This document shows, piece after piece, positions 23,380-33,769 of a stretch of 64,000 nucleotides of DNA. The DNA is from Callorhinus ursinus (taxonomy: Eukaryota > Chordata > Mammalia > Carnivora > Otariidae): NCBI RefSeq assembly GCF_003265705.1, contig NW_020312785.1, positions 25,370,561-25,434,560 on the forward strand, given 5' to 3'. Numbering within the stretch: the first letter of the stretch is position 1; every line of letters begins with the position of its first letter. A program made the translations under genes and the position numbers. A model generated the notes under the pieces. That model saw only the letters and a program-made list of their open reading frames with translations. It was not told where the DNA came from and ran no database searches.

Positions 23380-24350
23380 AAGAATAGAACATGAATGAGC
23401 TCTGGGTCAATTCAATCTACCAAATACAGTGTAATGGGATTCCTTAATGAAAGAAAAGGTTGAGGAAGAAAAAAAATATTTAATAATAGCTGAGAATGTT
23501 CCAAATTTGATAAAAATTAATAACCCACACTTCCAAGAAGCCCAGTAGACTCAAAGCATAAGAAACTTAAAGATAGCTACACATCATAATCAAATTACTT
23601 AACACTAGTGGTAAAGAGAAAATTTTAAGAACAGCCAGAGTCAAAATAAACATTACATGGAGAATGACAACAGGATTCTGGACAGAATAAAAGACTAGAA
23701 GACCACAGAATAACATATTTAACATATTGGAAGAAGGAGGAAAAATTGTCATCCCAGAAATCTCTACCCAGCCAAAATATCTTTCAAAAAATGAAGGAAA
23801 AATAATTTTTACAAACATAAATGTTGGATTAATTTGTCACTAGCAGTCCATCAGTATAAAAAAATGTTAATGGCAGTCATTCAGGAAAAGAAAAATAATA
23901 GCAGATAGAAACATGGTTTCACTCAAAGGAATAAAGGTAACTGACAATGGTAATTGTGTAAGTAAACATAACCTAATTATATTCTTATTTTAATATTCCT
24001 TTAAATTTGAAGTTTATAGACAAAATAATGACAATGCAATTGAGGTTTATAACCTATGTGGAAATAAAATATATGAAAAGATTGACACAAAGGCCAAGTG
24101 AGGAGAATAAAAACATACCGTTATGAGGTTATTATAATACATATGAAGTGAGATAATATTACTTGAAGTTAGACCATGATAAGATAAAAATATATACTTA
24201 AATTCTATACTAACCATTAAAACAAGACAATGAAGAATTAAAGGTAATAAACCAACAAAGAAAAAAATGGAATAAAAGTCTATAATTAAGACAAAAGGAG
24301 ACCAAAAGGTAGGGGGGAGGATGGGAAAAGAAATAAAGAATAAATGGGAC
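23380..24350 (+). pseudogene. Old L1, ORF1 C-terminal region (HAL1-like), decayed
   Basis: Wording such as ttccttaatgaaagaaaagg, aagagaaaattttaagaaca, cagaaatctctacccagcca and gaaggaaaaataatttttac corresponds to the C-terminal half of the L1 ORF1 RNA-binding protein and its downstream spacer. All frames are broken. It could be an old L1 or a HAL1 (an L1 relative with ORF1 only). Endonuclease-region sequence beyond the next insertions favours an L1. Confidence 0.5.
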
Positions 24351-24351
24351 A

Positions 24352-24525
24352 GGGGCACTTGGGTGGCTCAGTCAGTTAAGCGTCTGACTCTTGATTTCAG
24401 CTCCAGTCATGTCATGATTTCAGGGTTGTGAGATTGAGCCCTGCATCAGGCTCTGCACTGAGACTGAAGCCTGCTTACGATTCTTTCTCTCCCCCTCTCT
24501 CTCTCAGTCCCTCCACTCCTTAAAT
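24352..24525 (+). mobile_element. Older-type Can-SINE
   Basis: Head ggggcacttgggtggctcag with the older tcttgatttcagctccagtc body, and a ctctctcagtccctccactc stretch without an A tail. It sits inside the old L1. Confidence 0.85.
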
Positions 24526-24635
24526 AGCAAGATGGACAATTCAAACCCAAACATCAAAAACCATATTAAATATTGTCTAAACAATCCAATTATAAGGCAG
24601 AGATTGTTATATTGGATTAAAAGAAAGTGAGTCCT
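24526..24635 (+). pseudogene. Old L1 ORF2 endonuclease-region fragment
   Basis: ggcagagattgttatattgg followed by attaaaagaaagtgagtcct is part of the L1 endonuclease reading frame. It is cut by the young L1 at 24636 and resumes at 26135. Confidence 0.6.
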
Positions 24636-25479
24636 AAGAATGAAACTGGACCATTTTCTTATACCACACACAAAAATAAACTGAAAATGGATGAAAGACC
24701 TAAATGTGAGACAGGAGTCCATCAAAATCCTAGAGGAGAACACAGGCAGCAACCTCTTCAACCTCAGCCGCAGAAACTTCTTCCTAGAAACATCACCAAA
24801 GGCAAGGGAAGCAGGGGCAAAAATGAACTATTGGGACTTCATCAAGATAAAATCTTTTGCACAGCAAAGGAAGTAGTCAACAAAACCAAAAGACAACCAA
24901 CAGAATGGGAGAAGATATTTGCAAATGACAAATCAGATAAAGGGCTAGTATCCAAAATCTATAAAGAACTTATCAAACTCAACACCCAAAGAATAATCCA
25001 ATCAAGAAATGGGCAGACACATGAACAGACATTTTTCCAAAGAAAACATCCAAATGGCCAACAGACACATGAAAAAGTACTCAACATCGCTTGGCATCAG
25101 GGAAATCCAAATTAAAACCTCAATGAGATACCACCTCACACCAGTCAGAATGGCTAAAATTAACAAGTCAGGAAATGACAGATGTTGGCAAAGATGCAGA
25201 GAAAGGGGAACCCTCCTACACTGTTGGTAGGAATGCAAGCTGATGCAGCCACTCTGGAAAACAGTATGGAGGTTCCTCAAAAAGTTGAAAATAGAGCTAC
25301 CGTATGACCCAGCAATTGCACTACAGGGTATTTACCCCAAAGATACAAATGTAGTGATCCGAAGGGGTACGTGCACCCCAATGTTTATAGCAGCAATGTC
25401 CACAATAGCCAAACTATGGAAAGAGCCAAGATGTCCATCAACAGATGAATGGATAAAGAAGATGTGGTGTGTGTGTGTG

Positions 25480-25512
<33 letters not shown>

Positions 25513-26119
25513 TATATACACAATGGAATATTATGCAGCCATCAAAAAAACCCCCAAATCTTGCCATTTGCAATGACATGGATGGAACTAGAGGGTATTA
25601 TGTTAAGTGAAATAAGTCAATCAGAGAAAGACAAGTATCATATGATCTCACTGATATGAGGAATTCTTAATCTCAGGAAACAAACAGGGTTGCTGGAGTG
25701 GTGGGGGGTGGGAGGGATGGGGTGGCCAAGTGATGGACATTGGGGAGGGTATGTGCTATGGTGAGTGCTGTGAATTGTGTAAGACTGATGAGTCACAGAC
25801 CTGTACCTCTGAAACAAATAATACATTATACGTTAAAAAAAAAGAAGAAGAAGAAGAAGAAGATAGTAGGAAGGAAAAAATGAAGGAGGGAATCAAGGGG
25901 AGACGAACCATGAAAGACTATGGACTCTGAGAAACGAACTGAGGGTTCTAGAGGGGAGGGGTGTGCGGGGATGGGTTAGCCTGGTGATGGGCATTAAGGA
26001 GGGTACGTATTGCAGGGAGCACTGGGTGTTATACACAAACAATGAATCATGGAACACTACATCAAAAACTAATGATGTAATGTATGGTGACTAAAATAAT
26101 AAAATAAAATTAATAGAAA
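24636..26119 (+). pseudogene. Carnivoran L1, ORF2 C-terminal part and 3' UTR, 5'-truncated
   Basis: About 1.5 kb of a carnivoran L1. Broken ORF2 frames cover the last third of the protein: 24691-24876, 25009-25230 and 25243-25659 each translate into recognisable ORF2 C-terminal sequence, for example [18 protein letters not shown] and [19 protein letters not shown]. The breaks between them are frameshifts. A (GT)n run (25466-25512) has expanded inside the coding region. The 3' UTR ends at tcatggaacactacatcaaa plus an A-rich tail. The flanks aagaaagtgagtcct (24621-24635) and aagaaactaagtcct (26120-26134) form a 15-bp duplication with two mismatches. It cannot make functional reverse transcriptase. 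Confidence 0.9.
25466..25512 (+). repeat. (GT)n microsatellite inside L1 ORF2
   Basis: Nearly pure GT run (one GC step) replacing the short alternating stretch gtggtatatatacacaatgg seen at the same L1 position in the copy at 40230. Confidence 0.95.
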
Positions 26120-26134
26120 AAGAAACTAAGTCCT

Positions 26135-26590
26135 TGCATGCTGTCTATAAGAAACAGATTGTAAATATAAAGTCACCAATAGATTAAAAGGAAATCGGTA
26201 GAAAAAGCTCTATCTTGCTATATCCATAATAAAAAGAAAGTTTGATTGACTATAGTAAGATCAGAGAAAGTAATTTGTAAAGCAACATATATTTCTGATA
26301 AAGATGTCACTTAATGATCATAAAAGAGTCAATTCAACAGAAGGACAAAACAATTCTGAATATTCATGTACCTAATAGAAGTGTTACAAAATAAATGAAA
26401 CAAAAACTAGTAGAGCTAGAAAAAGAATTTGGCAAATTCTTAATTGAGATTGGGCAATTCAACACTCTAATCTCAGTAACTGATAAACCAAGTAGACAGA
26501 AATTCAGTTCATTTGTAGAGCAACTGAACAACTTTATCAATTAATTAACCTGACCTGTTATTTAGGTGCTATAACTTTCTAAGTATTGCC
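26135..26590 (+). pseudogene. Old L1 ORF2 endonuclease-region fragment (continuation)
   Basis: tgcatgctgtctataagaaa, tcaccaatagattaaaagga, cttaatgatcataaaagagt and aaaccaagtagacagaaatt follow the L1 endonuclease domain. This piece continues from 24635 across the young L1, so it gives the old element's orientation and age order. Frames are broken. Confidence 0.65.
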
Positions 26591-26680
26591 TTAATTAAAA
26601 AACAGCTTTGGTGTTATTTCGAATTTCTCTATTATTTTTCATTCCTTCTTCTGTATGTGTAATTTGTTCTTTTTCCTTTA

Positions 26681-26785
26681 AAGAAAGAAAGGACTTACTT
26701 ATTTATTTGAGAGAGAGAGAGTGCAGGGGGAGGGGCAGAGAGAGAGAATCTCAAACAGACTCCTCACTGAGCAAGGAGCCTGACT
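26681..26785 (-). mobile_element. Can-SINE fragment
   Basis: Reverse-strand tail and body (acttatttatttgagagaga; cctcactgagcaaggagcct) without the tRNA head. Confidence 0.75.
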
Positions 26786-26876
26786 ACTACTAAAACTTCA
26801 CTATAGTGGCCAGTTTCTAATACTACATAAGATTTATCTCCCATTCTAAGCAGCACATATATCTTTTTCTTTCTTT

Positions 26877-26942
26877 TTCTTCAAATTCTTACTTACATTC
26901 TAATTAGTTAATATGTAGTACAATACTGATTTCAGGAGTAGA
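26877..26942 (-). mobile_element. Older carnivoran L1 3' UTR, outer piece (left)
   Basis: ttcttacttacattctaatt and agttaatatgtagtacaata belong to an older carnivoran L1 3' UTR on the minus strand. It resumes at 27207 beyond a younger L1. Confidence 0.6.
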
Positions 26943-27206
26943 GCTTATTTTTTTTATTTTTTTATTTTATTTTTTTATGTCATGTTAATCACCATACATT
27001 ACATCATTAGTTTTTGAGGTAGTGTTCCATGATTCATTGTTTGTGTATAACACCCAGTGCTCCATTCAGTACGTGCCCTCTTTAATACCCATCGCCAGGC
27101 TAACCTGTCCCCCCACCCCCCCTTCCTCTAGAACCCTCAGGTTGTTTCTCAGAGTCCATAGTCTCTCATGGTTCATCTCCTCCTCCGATTTCCCCCCCTT
27201 CATTTT
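26943..27206 (-). mobile_element. Young carnivoran L1 3' end inserted in an older L1
   Basis: Reverse complement of the young L1 3' UTR: from the T-rich tail through gttccatgattcattgtttg to ctctcatggttcatctcctc. It is flanked by ttcaggagtaga at 26931-26942 and 27207-27218, a 12-bp target-site duplication. Confidence 0.85.
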
Positions 27207-27366
27207 TCAGGAGTAGAATTCAGTGATTCATCACTTACATACAACACCCGGGACTCAACACAAGTACCCTCCATAATACCCATCATCCGTTTAGTTCATC
27301 CCCTATCCACCTCCCCTCCATCAACCCTCAATTTGTTCTCCACAGTTATAAGTCTCTTATGTTTTA
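27207..27366 (-). mobile_element. Older carnivoran L1 3' UTR, outer piece (right)
   Basis: cagtgattcatcacttacat, aatacccatcatccgtttag and atttgttctccacagttata continue the older L1 3' UTR. Confidence 0.65.
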
Positions 27367-27600
27367 GCAGCAAATGTATCTTAAGACCTCCAGTGTACCT
27401 CCAGACACTGCTTAATCATCAGGCCATCACAATGTTGTTGAATTAATGAATCAGTGTGATGTTTTATGGGATATCCAAGAGTCCAGATCTCTGGATTATA
27501 CTAGGACACAGGAAAAGACGGTCAACATATTCCTAAAGTAAAACTGTAAATTAATATTATCATCCATCCTAGGTGAACAAGAACTGTTTCTGATCCCTTG
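27367..27600 (-). pseudogene. ERVL pol (reverse-transcriptase) fragment, left piece
   Basis: On the minus strand the broken frames resemble the ERVL reverse-transcriptase region downstream of the palm motif. A Can-SINE at 27601 separates it from the rest. Stops and frameshifts are frequent; no functional protein is possible. Confidence 0.55.
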
Positions 27601-27781
27601 GTTTGTTTGTTTTTTTAAGATTTTATTTATTTATTCATCAGAGAGAGAGACAGAGAGAGAGCACAAGCAGGGGGTGTGGCAGGCAGAGGGAGAAGCAGGC
27701 TCTCCACTGAGCAAGGACCCTGGGATCATGACCTGAGCCAAAGGCAGACGCTTAACTGACTGAGCCACTCAGGCGTCCCAG
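27601..27781 (-). mobile_element. Can-SINE with TSD and internal deletion
   Basis: Reverse-strand copy with the segment between tctccactgagcaaggac and cctgggatcatgacctgagc shortened relative to other copies. It is flanked by tgatcccttg at 27591-27600 and 27782-27791. Confidence 0.9.
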
Positions 27782-28440
27782 TGATCCCTTGTTTTAATGG
27801 GAATGGAAAATAACATATGTGCTGAATCAATGTCAAACTCAAAGTCAATCAATGGCCTTAATAATCTGCTCTAGCAAAGAGAGCACATTTGCACATCAAT
27901 TGTGATTGGAGCAACTATATACATAATTTTATGGTAGGCTACCATAATTCTCCAGAATCCAACTGGTTTCATATAAGTGGCTCCAATCTGCTCAACCCCA
28001 TTGGGTATAAAATACTGTTTTTATTTATTAATTGGTAGTGGTGCGTGACATTTTCAGATTTTCTATTGTACTTTTTTACGATAACTCTCTATTGTCCTTT
28101 TTATGATAACTCTCATGATAAAGACCAGTATAGAGCTTCCTTCACATGCCAAATATATTAGTTCAAATTATCCACTCACAGACAGAATAGAGACTACTGG
28201 ATAAGTCTGCAGAAACTGTGAACCCACTGTGATCCATATGTTAGCCAGGATCCTATTTATTACCTCACCTCTATAAGCCCCTACTTTAACAGTTAGACCA
28301 AGATTTTTTGGGTTTCAGTGTTAATTTAGTAGTGCTAGAAATGTTTGGGCCCTAGAAATATCCCTTTTCACCATTAGCTAATCTCAATACATAGTTATAA
28401 GTCCCTTTGGAGAAGGACTCTGGGAATCATCTTGGTACAT
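27782..28440 (-). pseudogene. ERVL pol fragment (protease to reverse transcriptase), decayed
   Basis: Read on the minus strand, the region gives interrupted frames that follow ERVL pol: a protease-like segment near 28090-28270 and the start of reverse transcriptase near 27790-28000. It joins the 27367-27600 piece across the SINE. The orientation is opposite to the ERVL provirus at 118-4282, so it is a separate insertion. Many stops; clearly inactive. Confidence 0.6.
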
Positions 28441-28960
28441 ATTCACCATAGTGTTGCATGAGGCTTTCTCTAGGGACTTGACCAGCATTTTAAGGCAGTG
28501 AGTTCTGAACCCAAAATTGGTTCATATTTAAAAACTAGTAAGGGATTATTGGGAAACAATTTCCCATGATCTCCCATTTTTATGCAATCTTTAAACAAAA
28601 GTACCGATGCTCTTTGTACTGGACTAACTTTTCAAGGGCATTTCTATAGATAAAGCCTTTAAAGATAAAGGTATTTTATCCTTCCAAAGCAAAGGGTAGA
28701 TCTGTTTGATATCCATCATGAAAAATTTAGATTTCCTAAACTCAGAGTTCCTCTTCCATAATGCACCTTGTGTGTATCACCTGGCTTTCTTGCTGTTATC
28801 CTCTGCAAATTGGGATTTGAATAACTGCCCCCAAAACTCTGATACTCTGTCTACCACTATGCATGTGAGCAATAAATTGTCCTTCATCTTTGACCCAAAA
28901 GTCTTGTGTCTCTTACCAGCTTCTACAGAACTATGGAAGGCTAAGTTGTTAGCCTGCAAG
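28441..28960 (-). other. Possible ERVL-associated sequence (gag or LTR), unresolved
   Basis: Adjoins the minus-strand ERVL pol fragment on its upstream side, where gag would be expected. On the plus strand, gtgagcaataaattgtcctt near 28866 looks like an LTR poly(A) region instead. Open frames of 85 (plus) and 60 (minus) codons overlap here. I cannot decide between these readings. Confidence 0.3.
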
Positions 28961-29049
28961 TGAGGTGAAATATCTCACCCATCACAGTATTAAGATTATA
29001 ATCTGATTATTGGGACTAATACTCTCAGTCCCTTACTCTTCCATTATTC

Positions 29050-29084
29050 CTTTATTTAATTTTATTTATTTATTTATTTATTTT
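29050..29084 (+). repeat. (TTTA)n simple repeat
   Basis: Seven or so TTTA units. Confidence 0.85.
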
Positions 29085-29164
29085 GGTTATAGAGATTAAA
29101 CAGGACCTATGTTGGCTGTCTATCCAAGACACACAGCACAGATCTGGAATGTTTTGAAAATAAA

Positions 29165-29335
29165 AGGTAAGGCACAGATTTGATCTTGGTTCACCAATTT
29201 CTTCACTTGTAAAGTAGAGAAAATATTAGTTTCCTCCTCATAAAGGTCTTGTATGTTTTAAATAATATACTATATATAAAATAATGAGACTAGGATGCAG
29301 CATTTATGAGGGGCTCAATATATTATTATCATCAT
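29165..29335 (+). repeat. MIR
   Basis: cagatttgatcttggttcac, tttcttcacttgtaaagtag and gaggggctcaatatattatt match the MIR core and 3' part. Confidence 0.55.
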
Positions 29336-30515
29336 CTGTTTACTAATATAAAAATTGAAAGGAGTAAGTTATTTGAGAAAGTTCTTTCAAAGCAGTCCTA
29401 AACAGCTCTAAAACTGTGGGATAATTAAAAGAACAAAACATTTTATGTCATGTAAATTTACTCAGCACATTAAGGTTGGTCAATAACTATTGATGCTCCC
29501 TTTCTTATATATGTGCACGTTAAAAACATAAAAAAGAACTTGAGGCCCTATCATTAGTGCAAAGACAAGATGACCTTCTTAAAGTTTCTAAGATTAAATA
29601 GGCAGCAACAATTTTTATCCTTATTATTTTGACTATGTATCATCAGAAAAAATATTAATGAAAATTTTTATTAAAATCCAGTTGGTGTATGTTTTATGGA
29701 CAATGTATAACAGAGCTATAATTCTGAAATTAAACATTATTTAATATAATTAAATATCTTGTCAACCTTACTAACTTAATACAAGTGTGATTAGGTATAT
29801 GGGAGACTTTGTAGGAAATTGACTTTAGTTTTAGTTCTGTCATCATTCAAAGATAAACTTCATTCTTCATATATTAATATCTTAGTGTTTCCATAAGAAT
29901 AATGTATTGGATTAAAAAAGGAAGTAAAAAAAAGCAAATAGACATATTAACTAGCAAGACATTCAGTGCATTCTTCCATCTAAGTTTTTGTTCCCCAACA
30001 TTATTGATTTTGGCCCAGAGATAAACCCAGTCACTGTGAGTGATAAACTATCACCAAATCCCATTGACTTTTTTCTCTTTTGCTGTAGTTTTTGTCAGGT
30101 CAATGAATTATCCTTGGCTTATACTTTGTTCTCTAAGGCATAAATCAAGATTAAAAAAAATGTTGGATCCTCACAAGTTTAGAGGTTTAAAGCCAAATAC
30201 AGCCTAAAAAGAATTATCTAAGCTTGTGTATTGAAACGCCTTGCTCTGATTGATAGAATGCCAAAATAATAGCTATTTAGTAATGATCAGAAGTGGTTTA
30301 TTTTCATAAATTTTGAATTTGTAAATGCACAGAAAGAAAAGGTTGCTTTTGTTTTCTTTATGCACTTTAACTTCAATCATCATAACTACTGATAGGATTT
30401 CTGTAATTGCAATTAGTGAAGATCAAACCACGTAGTCACAATGGCATTACTAAAAATCACAAACTTACATTAAGTGCTTAGCTTTGACAGATGCTAAATT
30501 AAGTGGTGTATATGT

Positions 30516-30597
30516 GTCTATCATCAATCTATTTATCTATCTATCCATCATCATCATCATCATCATCATTACTATCTCTCCGACCTACCTATCCATC
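30516..30597 (+). repeat. (TCTA)n/(ATC)n compound microsatellite
   Basis: TCTA-type units, then about eight pure ATC units, then imperfect TATC/CTAC units. Confidence 0.9.
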
Positions 30598-30619
30598 TAA
30601 AATCATTACATCTAAGTCT

Positions 30620-30770
30620 AGGAGGTAGATACTATTATTATCATTATTTCTTAAAGATGAAAATCAAGGCATAAGAATTATGCTTAAGTGAACTTGTTCA
30701 GGTTCACAAATCTAGTATGTGATGAGATAAAAATGAATCCACTTTAATGTAACTGCAGAGCTATATACAA
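30620..30770 (-). repeat. MIR
   Basis: Reverse MIR: ggtagatactattattatca, gatgaaaatcaaggcataag, gttcaggttcacaaatctag. Confidence 0.6.
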
Positions 30771-31246
30771 ACAATGGTTATTAAATATTATATTGAGAAT
30801 TTTTAAAGTACTGATATTAAGGTTAGGCTCTCTCAGACTAGCATTCTATTAAAAAACACATAAAAATAACAAAATATAAATATAAAATAATATATAAAAT
30901 ATAAAAATAAATATAAAAACAAAATAGGAAGTAGTTTTAACCAAAACCAAAGGTATATTATTTTGAGGCACCTAAACCGATACTTCTAAGAAAAAGGTAT
31001 TGTAGTGGCTTGAAAATCACTGGAGAACAGGTATAGGACTTAACTGCATGTAAGGCTACATTTTCACCCTTTCTTTCACCCAATAATTGCTTAAGGGACT
31101 TTAGTCCTTGTTTCCTTGCTGGATATTAGTTAGGAGCCATTCTTAGACTCCATATGCCATTCTCATTCCTTCTCACATGGTTTCCTTTATTTTCAAAGCC
31201 AAATTTTGAGCATATCACTCATTCTCCTTCATATCAAATCCTCTCA

Positions 31247-31355
31247 GGGGCACCTGGCTGGATCAGTGGCTAGAGTGTGCAACTCTTGATTTAAGAGTTG
31301 TGGGTTCAAACCCCACATTAGATGTAGAAATACCTTAGAAATAAAATCTTCGAAA
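31247..31355 (+). mobile_element. Short tRNA-derived carnivoran SINE with 11-bp TSD
   Basis: ggggcacctggctggatcag head and a gagttgtgggttcaaacccc B-box region, with a short aaataaaatcttc tail. Flanked by aaatcctctca at 31236-31246 and 31356-31366. Confidence 0.85.
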
Positions 31356-31366
31356 AAATCCTCTCA

Positions 31367-32204
31367 CACTTCTAATTTCTTTAAGGGTCCACCTGATTAG
31401 TCCAGTCTCCCCAATGATTCTCTCTCTCTCTCTCTCAGAATCAACCATTTCATATAATATAACCTAGCAGGAGTTATCATAGATATGGTTAACATGGATA
31501 TAATTTCTTAGTTTAGGCTTGCACTCAGGGGGGTTAGGGAGATTATACAGTGCTTATCATTAGCAGGCACAAATATTAGAGACCAACTTAGAATTTGTGT
31601 CTACCATAAAATTAATTTTCTTGGTATTTAATCAATGTATAAATGTTATAAACAATAATTTATAGATTTAGTTATCAAAAAACAATTAATAAAATTATTA
31701 TACTACAGGCAATGGAATGTTAAAGTAATAAATAAGAAATGCTATTTTTACAGATATGTAATTTATACATAGATTTTTAAAGTCTTAGGTAGAGGACAAG
31801 TTGATCATAAATTACACCAGTCTCAGTTACTTATAAAAGATTCTCAAATAAGTGTAATTTGCAGTTAAGGGTATTTGTGTATGCATTTCATTTTCTCATT
31901 GGATGAGTACTTACGGATATTTAATTAATATTCAAGAGATGATCAGTTTGCTTAATAATTAACTGAAATTTAAATGAAATTTAATTTTATAATTACGTTA
32001 TAATTTATACATTAAATCTAGAATGGTGAAATATTGCCTGTTTATTAAGAATGGAAGTAGGATAATACTTTTGAGTCATTTGGTCATGTGAAGAGCACAT
32101 AATATAATTTTGTTTTATAAAAACTTTTATCATCTGTTAAATTGAGAGGGAACCTGATAAACCTGCAACCCACTGAAATTAATTTAGGTCAGAAACAATA
32201 TCCA
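31367..32204. other. Unassigned AT-rich sequence
   Basis: A short (TC)n run at 31418-31436 is present; nothing else is recognisable. Confidence 0.5.
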
Positions 32205-32274
32205 GAGAGGGAAGCCCTAGCATTTTGCCCTGACTTTACCATTAACTGATGATAAGGCCCTGGGTAAGTTCCTG
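32205..32274 (+). repeat. MIR fragment
   Basis: ttgccctgactttaccatta and ggccctgggtaagttcctgc resemble the MIR core; the rest is cut by a SINE. Confidence 0.45.
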
Positions 32275-32288
32275 CAAGATTTCCTTTC

Positions 32289-32490
32289 TTTTTTTTTTTT
32301 TTTTAAGATTTTATTTATTTATTTGACAGAGAGAGACACAGCGAGAGAGGAAACACAAGCAAGGGGAGTGGGAGACAGAGAAGCAGGCTTCCCGCGGAGC
32401 AGGAAGCCCGATGCGGGGCTCGTTCCCAGGACCCTGGGATCATGACCTGAGCCGAAGGCAGACGCTTAACGACTGAGCCACCCAGGCACC
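32289..32490 (-). mobile_element. Can-SINE with exact 14-bp TSD
   Basis: Complete reverse copy from a long T run through ccctgggatcatgacctgag to ctgagccacccaggcaccc. Flanked by caagatttcctttc at 32275-32288 and 32491-32504. Confidence 0.93.
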
Positions 32491-32569
32491 CAAGATTTCC
32501 TTTCAATTTTCTTTTTAAGGTATCCTAGGCTGATATTATTGCTCCTTCCCACATGGTTCCTTTGTCTTT

Positions 32570-32571
<2 letters not shown>

Positions 32572-32609
<38 letters not shown>
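32572..32609 (+). repeat. (AC)n microsatellite
   Basis: Pure AC run of about 19 units. Confidence 0.95.
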
Positions 32610-32611
<2 letters not shown>

Positions 32612-33552
32612 CCTACACGTGGCTAACTGGCTAAAAACCATTTCTCCTACTTCCATGTTTAAAGATAAAGGGAACCACGTAGGAAGGAGCATACTCTTCT
32701 CATTCCCCCAATCCTTTCCCTCCGACCTCTACCACAAGAACATTTTGACTAAACCTCTTACCCATGTTTATCCTCTTCCCTGCAAGAGGTCTTGGTCAGG
32801 ATTACTCCTCATCTCCCACTCCATTGCTGTGGGTATTGCCCATTCTGATCTGATCTCTCAGGCCTTTTGAGTTTCTGAAACTCTACACATGGCTCTGAAA
32901 CCCAAGGATTCTTATAAGCAAAATCCCCTCTTTCCTCAAACTCTTGCTAAATGTTCTTTGTCCTTCTTGCTCCAACTTAAAACTGCCTTTCCTTGAGGAC
33001 ACTGCTTTCCTTGTCTCTTGAAGTGTTGGATTTAGTTTCCCTCATACCTTTGGAAACATTAGATCTTGAGTTGTGGTTGGTGTTCTTTCTCATTGTAGCT
33101 TACAGATTTTGTTTCCACTTTTTTCCCTAAATTTCCCAAGAGTTGAATCACGTGTAGATTCTCCTTTAATCTTCCTAGTCATAGTTTACTACTCACCTCT
33201 AACTCAATCTTTTCTTTTGTATACTTTGTTTCTTGCAAAATTGTTTCTCTTTCCAACACAACTGCTATTTTGATTCTTGATGTTCACATTTTACTATTTA
33301 ATAATGTTCAATAGAACTTCCAAGAAAATCTTATAAAATAATAGAAATAGAGGATCTTTCTATCTCTAGAAACTATTTGTTGTTGGGTTTTTGTAAATAT
33401 ATAAGTAAATAAATAAACACTGTTTCTGTTTTTATAAGAAAATTCTGTCAATTCATTGTATAATAAACAGTATATTTTATTTTATGCCTCCAGCTCAATT
33501 TCATCCTTTTATAGTTTTCTTTGTTATCTTAGACATGGGTTTCTAAAAACTG
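32610..33552. other. Unassigned sequence
   Basis: Slightly more pyrimidine-rich than its surroundings, with open frames of 66-105 codons that carry no recognisable domain. Confidence 0.45.
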
Positions 33553-33769
33553 TACAGGTATACCTCAAATATATTGCAGGTTTGGTTCCAGACCATTACA
33601 ATAAATCAAAAACCATTGATAAAGCCAGTAAAACAATTTGGGGGAGTTTCCCAGTGCACATAAAAGTTATTTTTACACTACATTGTAGGCTACTAAGTTT
33701 GCAGTAGCATTATGTCTACAAAAAGAACGCACATACCTAAATTTAAGAATACTTTATTGCTAAAAAATG

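Larger units (their letters stand above)
29085..31235. other. AT-rich sequence with two MIRs and microsatellites, otherwise unassigned
   Basis: A MIR at 29165-29335, a MIR at 30620-30770 and a TCTA/ATC microsatellite are recognisable. The rest, including an AT-rich stretch with repeated ataaaatataaa words at 30860-30920, shows nothing I can assign. Confidence 0.5.

Noticed and set aside
24627..25115. 162-codon open frame, the longest in the window
   Set aside because: It lies across the 5' end of an L1 insertion in a frame other than ORF2; the real L1 coding sequence is read in neighbouring frames, so this is a shadow.
25385..25579. Frames rich in THTHTH or CVCVCV (also at 6487, 32553, 43352 and 43431)
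   Set aside because: These are translations of CA/GT microsatellites.
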